Positions 27,242 through 39,656 of a stretch of 64,000 bases of DNA are shown one piece after another. Each line of letters opens with the position of its first letter. Position 1 is the first letter of the stretch. The notes beneath the pieces were generated by a model. It had not been told where the DNA came from. It did not search any database and saw only the letters and a program-made list of their open reading frames with translations. Source of the DNA: Balanoglossus misakiensis (lineage: Eukaryota; Hemichordata); contig CM082589.2 of the NCBI GenBank assembly GCA_040954595.2, forward strand, positions 2,914,001 through 2,978,000. The letters run 5' to 3'. The position numbers were made by a program, and so were the translations under genes.

Positions 27242-30016
27242 TTCCCGTCCCTCCCTGACAAGTTTCGATGCCTCTTGCATCTGGGAGATAACTGTATCTC
27301 GGCTACAGTTCTGACTGTCGTCTGCGCCTGTCAACTGACACAGTCCAGAGCCTCGTCTTATTGTTTGTGTTTCCACACGGTGGAGGAAGTGCGATTGCCG
27401 GGCGTCAGAGCATTGAGTGACCCGGGCTGACAGCAGCCAGGCTTCGTCAAGTCTCGGCCCCTCCTCGTCGTACACGTCTCGCTAATAGTGTGGTTGTTTT
27501 CTTAAGAAACCATATCTAGCCTCCCAAATGACCCTGGCTCGCCATAATGCACGTCGGGCGATGAAATACACATCACAGACAGCGAGAGATGAGAGAGACT
27601 TTCACTTGAACCGAGTTGAAACCTCACGTGTATGCAAAATGCCACAAGAGAACCCGAAATCTCGATTCTGCGCAAGACAATGCCAGTTTCATTCTCACCT
27701 GTGAAGCAATAACTCATTACAGAATGAAGCTATCTAAAAATCTAATGCATTTCGGTCGAGACACAATTGCACTTGTGCATCACGCAACGGCGAATTTCAC
27801 AGTATCAAACTTAAAACGCGCCCAATATGTTACAACGTAAAGGTGCATTCGCTTCCTTGGATAATAATACGGTAGTTAAGATGGCACACTTCGATTTTAC
27901 GCCAAGTGAAACGGAAATATACGAGCTTTCTTCGCCTTGACGTTGCGCGAAATGACGGAGAGCGAGGTAGGCGTCCAGAGCCGCAAAAATAATGAGTTTG
28001 GCTCCAGGCGAAAAACAGCCGCTACCCGTGAACTACATCGATATGCCACGGTGCCTATTGTTCAAGGTTTTTTTTTCTTCAAAACGCGGTTATATGTGTG
28101 TGTATATACACATTAGTGATGCGTGTTCTGTAGAGAGAGAGAGCGATAACCCTCCTCAGAAGACGATAGCAGCAAGAATGGCGACGGGGATTTTTGTTCC
28201 CCGACGAGTGCTACCGAAAATAAATACACAAACAAGAGAATGCTTCAACGCTGCTCGAAGGACTGAAATAACACTGTCCAAAGGTGATTCAATTTACACC
28301 CCGTGTTCGGTTCATTTTTCCCAGCACTCTCGCCACTTTAAAACAACATACAGTGTCTGAGCCCGGGCTCACACGTGGTATGTGTAAACGCCGAGATAAG
28401 AGAACTCACGACATACACATAGCAGGGACGTGATGACAGGTCCGCGATGACGAATTGTGGGAAATTACGTACTGGTGAGCCGTTATATACCCCTATTGAC
28501 TTCCACGTATATACCCCGGTCGTTTCCCCGAGATTGATTCAATAAACAGCGTTGTTGAAACAAAACAAAATAAAAGAAGTGGGGGCCAGTATCTCATCTC
28601 TGACGATAGTTATGGCATATTTAATCCGAAAGGAAGCGCCTGGTATAGTCATTCACTTATGCAGTTAAGTTGAAAAAAAGGGAAATCACAGATCTTAACA
28701 ATCGATCGTTCTTTATTGTACCAAACCAAGCACACAGGCTTGTTTTTACAGACTATTTCCATAATAACCCGAAGTGAATACACTTTATTTTAGCGCACGT
28801 AGGCTTCCGTCTCATTCACCGACACCGCGTTAACCAAATCTTTTCAACGCAATTTGCATAATGCCCATCAATATTACTGGTTTAACGCTAATGTTTATTT
28901 TAATTACGACAGGTGTTGAAACCTTCCCACAAATCAAATTAAACATTTTGTTAAGGACGGGCTTCATCGGTATATATCTGTCTGTCGGTTCTGTGCGTGC
29001 AGTGATGGATACATCTCCCCGCCGATGGGTTGGTGGTGGATGGTGTGGTTTAAACGTTTGTATGTACCTGTGCATGTTATGAGGGGGGGAGCTATATCGG
29101 GATTAACAGTTTACGGGGCACCCTGATAAGACACCGTGATAAGCAAAGGACTGGGGGAAAACCAATCCGAATGCGACCACGCATGGTATTGTGAGAAAGA
29201 GATAGCCATCTCTATACATATTCATATATGTAATGCTTCAATTTCGTCAGATCGGGTAGCAGAGAGGAAATTACTGTATCGAGTCTTTTTTTTTAATGTT
29301 CCATCGCGAGTTCGACGTCTTCATTGTTGCCATTGGTTACAAGTAGGCGTATGTTTTGAATCTGGGCGAGCGTTAGTGGCTTCTTCAATCTGATGTTGAG
29401 ATCAATGGTGTGGTTGCCGCGTCGGCAAAGCGCCGGCAAATGTGGGCCGTTGAAAGGACCACTGAATCGCTTCATGATGTTCAGCCTTTTTTCTTGTCGG
29501 TGCCTCGTGTGTGCGAAGGACCGGGATTACTCTGAGCTCTCGCCGCCTCTGATAAACACCTAATCCGATCCCTGAAAAACCAATTAATGAGAGAAAATTG
29601 GCGGTAACGGAATCGATGGAGCACACTGGTTTTACCAACAGTGCATCCGCTGAAAAATGAAACCCGACGAAAAAGAAAAAAACCACACGTGACATCGCCC
29701 GATTGATGCTAATTGAGAACGAATTAGAAGGGCCTTGCTGATCTTCCGCCATAGCTTTCGACGCGAACGAGATAATTAAGGCGTTTGTGAGACTTTTTTT
29801 TGCCAAAAGAGAGAAAGACAGAGTGATAAGCCAGAACATGTGTACATGTTTGGTACCAGATACATGGCATCAGTTAAGCCACATCGCGATCAATATACTT
29901 GAAAGTGTGCTGTGAATGCAATCAGGCAGGGAAGCAGTAATTACGCATCGGATACACCGTGTTCTTTCTCACGGCCGACGTGTCTCCTCTTTTTTCCTCC
30001 CATAACAGCGTCAGAA

Positions 30017-30028
30017 CCCCCCCCCCCC
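30017..30028 (+). repeat. C12 run
   Basis: Twelve consecutive C on the sense strand within the 22 kb intron. Confidence 0.95.
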
Positions 30029-31337
30029 TCGTGATTTGTCTGGATAAGTGAACATAATATTGACAAAATATAAAAAATGAAAGCAACCCGTAGACTTTAA
30101 TCCTTTTAAGCGTAAAAACATATGCGATTGGAGTAACAGCGGCGGTTTTTTTAAAGAAATATATTGACTTTACGAATTCTTTTTCAAACAGTCAAAAACC
30201 AATACAGGTCCGTTACAAAAAAACAGTCCTTAAGGTGTTCAGGTTCGAGTGAATTCGATAGAACACGGAAATCAAGTGATAAATAAGGTTATTTTTCTGT
30301 TGCCCGTTTTTCGTCAGGAAATATAAGAGTGTTCCTGAATTACCCATAATTCCCTTGCCCTTTTCAGGGTTAGAACGACACTTAACCAGTCCTTTGTTTA
30401 TTTATCTCGATTTTTTCTTTAAATATGTCTAAACTGTGCCAATAAAACGAATAGAGTACAAAGCATTGTCTCGTTGAGCAGTAAATATAAACTGTGTTTC
30501 CCTCGGATTCACATCCGGGCACTAACAAGTACTGAATCGGTAAAGAGAGTTTAAAATGCAGAACTACATCATTAAAGAAACCGGTGATGATTTCTTTCTT
30601 TTTTCTGCTTCGAATGATAAGTATCAAATGAATGTTAAGACTTTTCGTAACGCGCAGACTGACCGTCATTTGAATTTCTGTCTGTCTGTAGTCTTTTTTG
30701 CATTCCCGACGCTCTTTTCCTTGAAGCGCTCAGTGAGTGCAATATCATTGTCATTAGCTCGGCGGAGAAAATGAAAAGTCCAGACTACACGCCAAAACAG
30801 AAGCGGTTAATTTGGTGAAAAATACATCGATCAGGTGTAAAATCGGACTCAATCTGGAGAACGGGAAATGAATATGGAAGATCTGTGCAGGCGAGGGGCC
30901 AGTGTTTGTTCGTGTCGGCAGACAGCAAAGGGGCGTATTACCCGCGTTTAGAGTTGTCTACTTATTACAGGTTTTGCATAGATGCTGTGATCAGTCGCAT
31001 GGTTTGAGTTCATTTTCGATGTATTAGGTAGTGTTTTAGACCATGCCGCAATATCCTAACCACATTTTAATTAACGTTCGATGCGCCGAATTTCCAGTGT
31101 ATTAAACATGTTAGTCGGTCGTCCGTAGCGGTGTGCCTTCCCCCACAAAGGAGTGGGCTGCCGGGGACCTGACCTTTCTCTCTACGGGAGACCGACGAAA
31201 AATGCCGAGCCCAATGCAGCGGAAGAGTCTCTTTCCTCGATTTTTTGATGAAGCCAGGGCCCGTGAGGGATGAATTTGTGGCCCGCGAAAAACATCAGAA
31301 CGAACCTGTTGAAAGGGCGACGTCGGTGTTGTTATGC

Positions 31338-31350
31338 TGACCTCTGACCC
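31338..31350 (-). promoter_or_regulatory. Perfect DR1 nuclear receptor motif
   Basis: TGACCTCTGACCC reads GGGTCA-G-AGGTCA on the minus strand, a perfect direct repeat with one-base spacing, as bound by RXR, HNF4 and COUP-TF. It lies 2.6 kb before the second AP-2 exon seen. Use in vivo is inference. Confidence 0.35.
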
Positions 31351-31840
31351 AAGACCAATCCTCCCCCACGTTCTTTCCGCTCGCAGTCAGGGCTTTCAAA
31401 GGAATCTCCAAATCGCCGCCCATCCTTGTACATGTAAACACGATCATAGACTCTCGAAACACCAAATTGAAAACTTTTTGGCGGAAATTACTTCACGGAG
31501 CTCTTTTTCTCTCTCATTGTGCGCTTGTCCCTGTTTTTTGTCTTGGTTATTTATGCCCAGACACTCAAGGAAGAAAATTGCTAATCGATTTGGGGTTGAA
31601 GTAATTAATTGCAAATCGATTACGCGCGTTGAGTCGCTTGAGAAGACTTCACTTTCTCGCTGCATTCATATGAACCGTCTTGTTTAAACCAAACACGAAG
31701 TCACTATACAAAGTGACTCGCTGCAATGCCTTCTCGGTCCAACCCGCACGTGGTATCTGACAGAATCGCCGCTCTCTCAAAAAAAAAACGAACACAGAGT
31801 GACCCTTAACGATCAAGAGAGTACATCGATAAAGTTGACT

Positions 31841-31860
31841 CCCCCCCCCCCCCCCCCCCC
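31841..31860 (+). repeat. C20 run
   Basis: Twenty consecutive C, the longest homopolymer in the window, on the sense strand. The exact length may be unreliable because such runs are hard to sequence. Confidence 0.93.
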
Positions 31861-33672
31861 ATATAAAAAATCCCCTTTTCACGGATAACCTAGCGTTTAG
31901 CGGCTTAATCCACGGGTTACGGCCATTGTCCCTGTTAATCGGGGTTTTTACTCGAATTTTCTGCTTGAGTCTACATTTTCGGGGAGTTTGGGCCTGATGT
32001 CATTTCATTTGGATTTCTAAGCCCATTAAAGGCAACGGAGAGTGAGATCGTCCCCTCCTTTTGCGGTATCACTCGCCGACAATATCATTCTCTCGCTCAA
32101 TTGGCCTGAGCTCTCTGTCGTGGGTATTACAGCTAATGGTGTTATCGCCAAGTGTATTAAAAATATGAATTGAAAATCGGGAAATGGGTCTGTACGCCAA
32201 AGTAAGCTGGCGTATTAAGCCCATATTTCGCCTTACCTCGTATTTGTCAATTCGGCGGGTTTGAACAAAAGACTGGTGGGATAGAAAAGAGAAGTACACA
32301 CGTGTGACATAATCTAAGTTGCTGAAAAAAGGGAGGGCTTTCTTTCCGAAAGCGACAGCCTGAGAATTTGCTTATAGAGAATTCCGCAAAGTTTTTGGGT
32401 TGGGGTTGAGTTACTCTATACACTTAATAAGTCTGATGTATTAGTTTAAGAAGATTTGATGCATATGTGTTTTTGTAATATCTTGTTGAGGGGTCATTCT
32501 CAGGTAGAGACTGGCGGTTATTTGCTAGAGCAAGCAAAATGTTCTTCGTGCTCTGTAACGTGGTAACCAAGTCACCTAGCATCGCCGAAAAAAATGAAAC
32601 TTCATTGTCCACGGGACCACATTCAAAGTTTACCTTGTTCCTGGTAAATCGCCCTTCTCTAAACGCATGGTGCTACATTGTGTGGCTTTCCCGTCATGCC
32701 TCGCCACGGTTACCGGGACAACGGGACTGCCACGCCGGTGATTGCTTCCATGATTGTTTTGCCAGTGACTGTTTCGAATGGCATAGACTACTTAATGCAT
32801 ACAACTATTTTTTTCACGACTGATCTGCGTTTCCGAGGTGCGCTCATTCAACGCGTTTAACCCGGAGATATTGGGTTTTGTGTGCGCACGCTCAAGTCAG
32901 CGTCAGCCCGTGACCTCTTACCCCTCCCTTCCCCAGTTGCACGGCCATAGCGACAAAGACGACGGTGAACCCGTTCCGAGCTGTACTTCTTGCAGTAGAG
33001 GCACAACTGTACTCTATCCCCATTTTCGCCCTTTAATTAAACCTCCTTGCGAGTCAAAAAAAATCGCCAGATGTCGAGAGAAAAATGATATCCAGACTCG
33101 TTGCACGCTGACCTGGTCGTTCGTGCCAAACAGCCGGCAACAATGGCGTGTGTACCTTGTAGGACGAAGATTTATGACTACGGTGGCCCGAACGTGTCAG
33201 ATGTTAGGGTAATGCTGGTGGAATTTATTGAACTTACGTTTCGCCCCGACACAGTGGCGACTCCAACGCCTCGTGTCTTCAGTTACAGCCATACACGCGC
33301 ACGTGTCACCCGACTGAAGCCTGGATGCACGCTTTACCCAACACGCCACGGGATTTTTTTTTTCGGGACAGGCATTGTTTTCGGGGAATCGAAATGAGTT
33401 GTTAAACTGTAGGTCGCAACATGGCGTATCCTATCCGAGAGTCGACATGATTTATCTGAAAATGTGGTCACCAATACGTCTTCTTCAAATAAAAACAGAG
33501 CAGCAGAGATGACATGTATAACAAAACACAAAGTCTCGGCGACCTATCTTATATTTGCTTTAATAAATAGTCATCGATCGATTAGGACTGACTGATGAAC
33601 GTACGACCGTGCAATACCGTTTCGTTTTGTTATTTCCGATAGTTGTTGTTTGGCTGTCTGTATATATACACT

Positions 33673-33698
33673 TTTTGTTTGTTTGTTTGTTTGTTTGT
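33673..33698. repeat. (GTTT)n microsatellite
   Basis: About six tandem GTTT units, 215 bases before the AP-2 exon at 33912. Confidence 0.9.
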
Positions 33699-33911
33699 GT
33701 ATGGAATATTTGTTTGATATTCATTATTTGTTTGTTTCATTCCCTATACCGAGGTGCGTACCAACAATAACCCGACACGTTTCAAGTAGTCACTGTATCC
33801 AGTGCCAAACTTGCACTTGTCAAAAGCCTAAACTTCAAAGGTTTAACAAGGAATGCGTTATTCAAACATCGGTTCCAATTGTTGACGTGTGTAATTATCT
33901 TTCGTCAACAG

Positions 33912-34030
33912 GGCAAAGTCAAAGAATGGTGGCCGACTCCTTCGTGAGAAGTTAGAGAAAATAGGTCTTAGTCTGCCAGCCGGACGTCGAAAGACAGCCA
34001 CTGTCACCCTGTTTACGTCACTAGTGGAAG
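33912..34030 (+). CDS. TFAP2: AP-2 transcription factor, exon completing the basic region
   Basis: This 119-bp exon supplies 39 full codons plus split codons at both ends. The acceptor is caacag; the first base completes the arginine begun by AG of the previous exon. The protein reads [20 protein letters not shown] and then [20 protein letters not shown]. It carries the positively charged segment (AKSK, GRRK) that contacts DNA and the start of the first helix. It corresponds to vertebrate exon 5; the differences are conservative (for example LLREKLEK for SLREKLDK and LFTS for LLTS). It leaves in phase 1 at GAA G|gtgagt. The donor together with about 34 bases of flank is repeated 89 bp downstream. 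Similarity, phase and splice signals agree, so this exon is certain. Confidence 0.97.
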
Positions 34031-34153
34031 GTGAGTCAAGCTTGTATTGTTAGGTGTTCGTACCCCCCCCCCCTCTCTCTCTCTCTCTCCCCTCCCCCAC
34101 CTTCCTGAAAAACCGACAGGTGAGTTAAGCTTGCTATTGTCAAGAGTTCGTAC
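34031..34153 (+). repeat. TFAP2: Tandem duplication including the AP-2 5' splice site
   Basis: Copy 1 starts at the true donor, 34031 (gtgagtcaagcttg, a short spacer, gttcgta and a C11/CT tract). Copy 2 starts at 34120 (gtgagttaagcttg, spacer, gttcgta and a degraded C/T tract) and is again preceded by ag. The offset is 89 bp, not a multiple of three. Splicing from the second donor would put an in-frame TAG 22 bases into the added sequence (34052-34054), ending the protein inside the DNA-binding domain. Confidence 0.8.
34063..34098 (+). repeat. C11 run followed by (TC)n
   Basis: Eleven C (34063-34073), then TC repeats and C-rich sequence, 33 bases after the AP-2 donor. It is part of the duplicated segment. 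Confidence 0.95.
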
Positions 34154-37100
34154 TCCCCCTTCCTTTCTTTCTCGCCCCCCCCATCCCTTGATCGTACTTG
34201 ATTATGAGATACATGTATGAGAAAAAATGTTACAATATAGTTGTCAATTTACTGTAACTGGGCCCTTAATGATTCATGTGGAAATGTATAGATGCGTAAG
34301 CGAGTCAGTGAGTTTTGTGAGTTATTGAGCGAGTCGATGTGCAAGTGGGAAAATGGAGACGACTGCTGGAAACTGCTTGGTGAATGAATACGCGGGGATT
34401 GAAATAACGAGGGAATAAGTATAATGCAGAGAATGGGGGTGAGTGTGTAAGTTAACAAGCTCTCGATTGAATGACGTGTGAAAGAGAAAACATATACACT
34501 GCGCGTCTTAGTAAAACGGTCTGGTTGCATGGTACTCGCACAATATGCGCGAGAGGAGGGCACGCTGGGCAGTTTGAATGTCAAAAAATCCGGGGTGTTA
34601 TTGACACGTGTCAGTACACAAACCCGGCCGAGTCATTTCAGGGCATGCCAACCTGTTAGTTTCAAACAGTCTATCTCGCTCTCGATAGCGTGTAATTACG
34701 CTTGCAAATAACAGCGAGGGACCGCGCCGCCGACATGGCCAATTTTTGTCTCCGTAGCTAGACGGGAGTTTCCCAATTAGGGCAAGTCGACTCGAGAGCG
34801 TAACAAAACGGTGTCCCCGCTGAGAAACGAACAAATGAAATGTACTTGTACAGGCAAATATGTTTAACTGCAGCCGTTGTTCCTGAGGGGGAACGGCTTA
34901 ATATATGTGGAACATAGATTTGTGTGGCACTTATATATTCCAAACAGACGTCCTGTGTACATTTCATAACCGACTCCTGCCGGGTCAAAAGGCATGTGCT
35001 CCAAGAACAATATGGAAATGACATTTAGAAATAATTTCAACTGAGCGATGCACTGATTTCACCACTGGGTCTATTTCTCGCGATAAACCCAAATTGAATG
35101 TGCCAGAGGCGAAGATCCGTCTTTGATTGATTTCTGCAGCTTAACTTGTTTATTGTGTCTTATCTAATGGAGGAAAAGAGTTAAATCGCCCAATTTTGTC
35201 GAGTTTCCACAAACCGCGGAAATATTCACGGAAACGTTAGATTTGAATTTCTTAGGTCAGTATTTCCATATATTGGCGGGAGAACAAAAAGAATCGCCAC
35301 CCGATTTGATTGCCTGTTATTGTAAGATATGAGAATTGCATTACGTCGCTTCGTTTTATCTGTGGAGTTTAATTATTTCGGGTTAGATTAGCAAAAAGAA
35401 TTTAAGAGGTTTTGTCTTGCTTCGGGGTACGACATGTTAAGGTATAATTAAAACTAGTGGCGTGTGGCGGGGGTAATAATTGATATCTAACAGGAGTGAG
35501 CGGGCAATATTCCCAAGCCCGTACCTCGGGCAAAAGACGGTGCTCCCAATGTGTCGACCACTGTCCACTTAACGTCTACGCGGAGAGATAAACATCGGCA
35601 TGAAAATCACATTTTCAATTATAACTTTCTATAGTCCGTTTCCACGCGCCAGAACCACTTCGATAAGCAAGTAGTTAAGGAAATAATTGAATTTCCGCGT
35701 TTCCGCTTCTGCTGGCTTCCAAGTTGTCAATTCCAACGACTTATACGACCGCCTTATCTCAACAACTTCTCTGAAGCAATTAGTGACAAACAATGGGCGG
35801 TTACTTTTTTTCCGAGGATTTGAGTGGCGGATGAGACGCTTAAACCCGTCAATTACGACGGCAGTCATCAAAATCTGGCAATTTAAAGCTGCATTATCAG
35901 AATTAAAGTTGGCCAATTTGCAGGAAAGTCATTAACACCACGTCAATTTGAGCGGAAATCATAAAATCTTATCAATTTCAAATAAGATCACTAAAATACG
36001 AGTCGTTTGCACATTCGGATTGTGAGCGCGACAGTTTCATATTTATACGTGTGAAACAAGTCTACAGTGAGACATAAAATGAAAAATCACAGTGTCTCGG
36101 TTTTTAAATCGACTTGGCGAGGTCATTTATTATTGAAATAATCAGATTTTTAGGATCATATGGAAAAAAACAGAGCTGGCTAGGAGAGAGTCAAGTGGGA
36201 TCAATTGTACGTTTGATTCAGACAGATTTAAAGTGAAACGGACAAACCCTGTCAATTCCAAGTGAAATTAACAAGGCATTGTCGTTTTTCGGAGTCCCAT
36301 CAAGTTTGACTTGATATACCCTGATTATTGTGGGGAGGGCGTCACAAAATTGCTCTGTAAAATGACATCCCCATTGTCATTTATTTCTGGCACGCACTCG
36401 AGGAGAAATGACTTGGACGGGGCCAATTTGGTTGCTCGCCACGTCAAAGGACTCGTCGCCTTCGGAGTTTTCTGTTAGCGCTTTGGTACGCGTCGATTTG
36501 CAGCGAGCGGACATAGCCAGAGGGGTCATGTTTGTGGACAATCAACAGGGACAGGTATGCTTTCATTACACGCCCCGTCTCATTCCGATAGCTTTGGCGA
36601 GCATTGTCTGCCAGGGCGCGCAGAAAAGAGAACAGTGGGTCGGGCGGCAGGTGTTGTTACATCTCACATGCCTTCCAGTGTTTCTCTGTTTTTGTTGTCG
36701 AATTCCGATCTCTTCGTCCCCGGCGCGACAGTTATGCAGGCACATGGCAATAGAATGCGTGGAAAAAAGAATTGATCAAATTAAGAAAAGAGAGAATGTT
36801 TTTTGTTATTTTCTTCTTTTGACCAGATTCCTTTCCAAGTATAGAGTGAGGCCGCAATCAGTTTTGTTTTCTCTGAAAAAAGTTTCCTTGTAACGAAACA
36901 AACACGCTATCACAGCGTGTGTGGTACAGTTCTAGGTCTAGACATTTAAAAAAAAAATATGTATCGTGATTTCATTTTTATGTAACTCCGTCACGATATA
37001 AGAACGGTCAAATATTAATGGCTTTATACGCCTTGAGGAAGTTTGACTTCGGGGTAGCTTTGTCGAATCTAATTTTGACGTTTAGCGAGATTTTGACACA

Positions 37101-38691
37101 AAGCAGTTCATTTCCGTTCTGATCACCTGTACAAGGCGCGGCAAGTGACCTGTCAACAACTCACTGTCAAGTTCATTTTTGGCATTTAACTCAGGAAATT
37201 GAAGCATTCACCACCTGTTTATGCGTGGAAGCTCCGCCGATGCCGAACACTGTGAGCACGCGCTATTCCGGTGCCCAGACTTACCAAGGAGAAACACTCG
37301 ATTTTTAATTAGAACTGTTGGTTTTATTCCGTGTAGATATGACGTTTTTATTGCGCGACTGGAAAGATTTATTCGCATATTGTCCTTTTCGGAGCATGCC
37401 CGTCGCCTCACAGAAAAAAACAGGCACACAAACTGCCCATAGATCTTTTCTAGACAAATAAAACGCCATGATCCAAATCAAAACGAGTGTAGATCACAGT
37501 CCGGTGTTATTCTTTCGAAAGACCAAGGGTCACCTCCTTTTGCGTAGTTTGTCCCGTCAATGTTGGATAAATCGTTTCGGCGAGGGGAAGGTTAAATCGC
37601 GAGGGATCGTAAATTTTAAAAGTTTCTCGCGACCTGTTTCCGAGTGGTGTTTTTTATATTTATTTTGCACGTGCAGTCCTTACCGTGTGCAGCACTCGGG
37701 GCTAGATTTAACGCTACACACCTGGGTTGGTCGTTCGAAGTACGTCAATTTGACTCGGCGAACGGCGGAGAAGTCGCCCTTCCCCCGAGGGCTCTCAGCA
37801 GTCCGCAAGAAAATTGTCAGCCCCGGGGCAATCGGAGCACTATGAGTACGAGACCATTGTGTTGCGGTAACCGTCGGGAAAAAAAGTCAGCCGAATGACT
37901 TAAATTGTCTGTGAGTTGGAGACGTGTAGAAATCGTTTAAAGTTTCATTGATGTGCGAGGAAAGCGGGTTACAAAGAGAGTTGTGATGTCGTGCTGTGTG
38001 GGCCCGGCCTTCGGGCATTGTGCAGCAGAAGTGGTCCAAAGACATCGGGCCAATTACTTAATAGGTGCCTCTGTAATTTCTGCCCTGGCAATGGTCTTTT
38101 TACATTGCCACTGACGTGCACAAACACTCCGTTCGCTAATATACCCGATCTTTATCTCCAAAGCCAGCGCACATTTTTACACATCGGAAGATTTGTAAGT
38201 TTCTGATGGTTCTGAGCCCCGGGGCCCTCTCTCTTTTTCTATTAGTCTTCCGCCCGCCCATCTCACTAGGGCGAGGGTGCCCACATCGCTCTGACTTCAA
38301 GAAGTCAATCAGAAGGACACGCGAATACCGCCCTTTTATGCAGACACTGTCGTTTTCAAAATGGCGATCGAAAGAAAAAGCGGAAACGCGCAAGACCTTC
38401 GGGGCTTGTGGATTTTTGTCGTGTTGATTACACCCTGCGCCGTTGTGTCAAAAGTCACTGAGTTCTGTGCCAACACGTCATATCAATGCGGCACTGTCGA
38501 TTGAGTAGGGGTTAGAAAAAAGCGAAAATCTCGGCAATTTTGAAATAATTTCATCAAGGCGAGCCCTTCAGTCGGACCATGTCCCCCATGGCCGACCATG
38601 TCAAAAATCGAGATCCATCTTGCCAATTTTTATTATTCATCCCCGTTTTGATCTAACAAGTGGTAGAAAGCGCGCGGACAAAATAACATCG

Positions 38692-38718
38692 TGGCGCAGC
38701 CGCCTAAGCGCCCGCCTC
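38692..38718 (+). other. tRNA A-box-like motif
   Basis: TGGCGCAGCCGCCTAAGCGC resembles a tRNA D-arm/A box, but no B box follows at the expected distance. Possible SINE remnant or chance. Confidence 0.2.
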
Positions 38719-39063
38719 ATTTGCATAGAATTGCACATCGTTTGTCGAACAGGCATTCAAGCATGTATATATGCCAGGCTGAATAGAAACACCAGTTTTG
38801 AAACATTGTTGGTAAAACTCAAGGTTAACGATCGTAATCCCTGTATCACAGTCCCTAAACCCGGCCAATTTCACTGCGTACGAATTCACTCCATAGGAAA
38901 CTGATCATCCTCGATACTGGTGGTATGTAGAAAAATTCCCCGACTGAAAGTTCAGGGCGCCCAATCCGCATCACGATTTCAGTCACAAAAGAGGGTCGGA
39001 AAAAATCGTCTATCCAAGCAGAGCCTGACCTCCGCTCTCAGCGCCATTATTTCGCAATTCATG

Positions 39064-39074
39064 CCCCCCCCCCC
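39064..39074 (+). repeat. C11 run
   Basis: Eleven consecutive C on the sense strand within the 18 kb intron. Confidence 0.95.
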
Positions 39075-39643
39075 AACACGGCCATTTTTGAGACAGAATA
39101 AGGCAACGGTCAGGTGTTGCGACGCTCTCTCTGCCTCTCCTTGTTTTCTGTGTCTATTCAACTGAAAGGGGCTTTTGTTGGCACGGTCTGCGTATCTGAC
39201 TGGTCCCAGGAGATTTGCCCCTAAACCACGATTTTTGATGCTGGCTGCATTGTCATTCAATGCGCGTTGAACGCCAGGCATCTGTTTCGTGGCCTGTTGA
39301 TGTTGTTCACTCTCCGTCACGCTTCTGGTTCCGTAGAAAAAATAGGGCCTGAAAAAACACGAGCCTCCCCTTTTTTCATTCTTTTAAAAGAAAATAAAAC
39401 CATCTCTCTTCGTTGCACGTAATTGTTTTCAAAACCCTCCGCTATGAGAAAACGCCCCGTCTCGTTATAAGGGAAAATTGGTAAATCGGAGTTGAGCAGA
39501 ATTTGTCGGAAATTCGGGTCTTGAGTTAATAGGCATTAAGCCCCATTCATTTGGAATGTTTTGTTGTGCGTGATATGTTGCCAACTATAAGATACGTTTA
39601 CACCACTTAGGCTCCATAATTTATTATTTCAAGTAGCGCTTGG

Positions 39644-39656
39644 CGACCTCTGACCT
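39644..39656 (-). promoter_or_regulatory. DR1-like nuclear receptor motif
   Basis: CGACCTCTGACCT reads AGGTCA-G-AGGTCG on the minus strand: a DR1 with one mismatch, closely similar to the motif at 31338. Motif evidence only. Confidence 0.27.

Larger units (their letters stand above)
11961..33911 (+). other. TFAP2: AP-2 intron of about 22 kb
   Basis: The intron begins gtcagt and ends caacag, phase 2. At 21,951 bp it is long for an invertebrate gene and contains no recognisable transposon protein. Seen inside: an inverted repeat with nuclear-receptor-like arms at 13499, a perfect 22-bp palindrome at 14244, a tRNA-like fragment at 18271, a CRE at 22763, a compound tetranucleotide repeat at 23791, a CG/CA inverted pair at 24543, a homeodomain-type AT motif cluster at 26005, a DR1 at 31338, and seven sense-strand runs of 11-20 C. 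The short open frames on both strands have no recognisable family and look like chance. AP-2 introns in other animals carry enhancers, so some of this may be regulatory, but nothing in a single sequence proves it. Confidence 0.93.
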
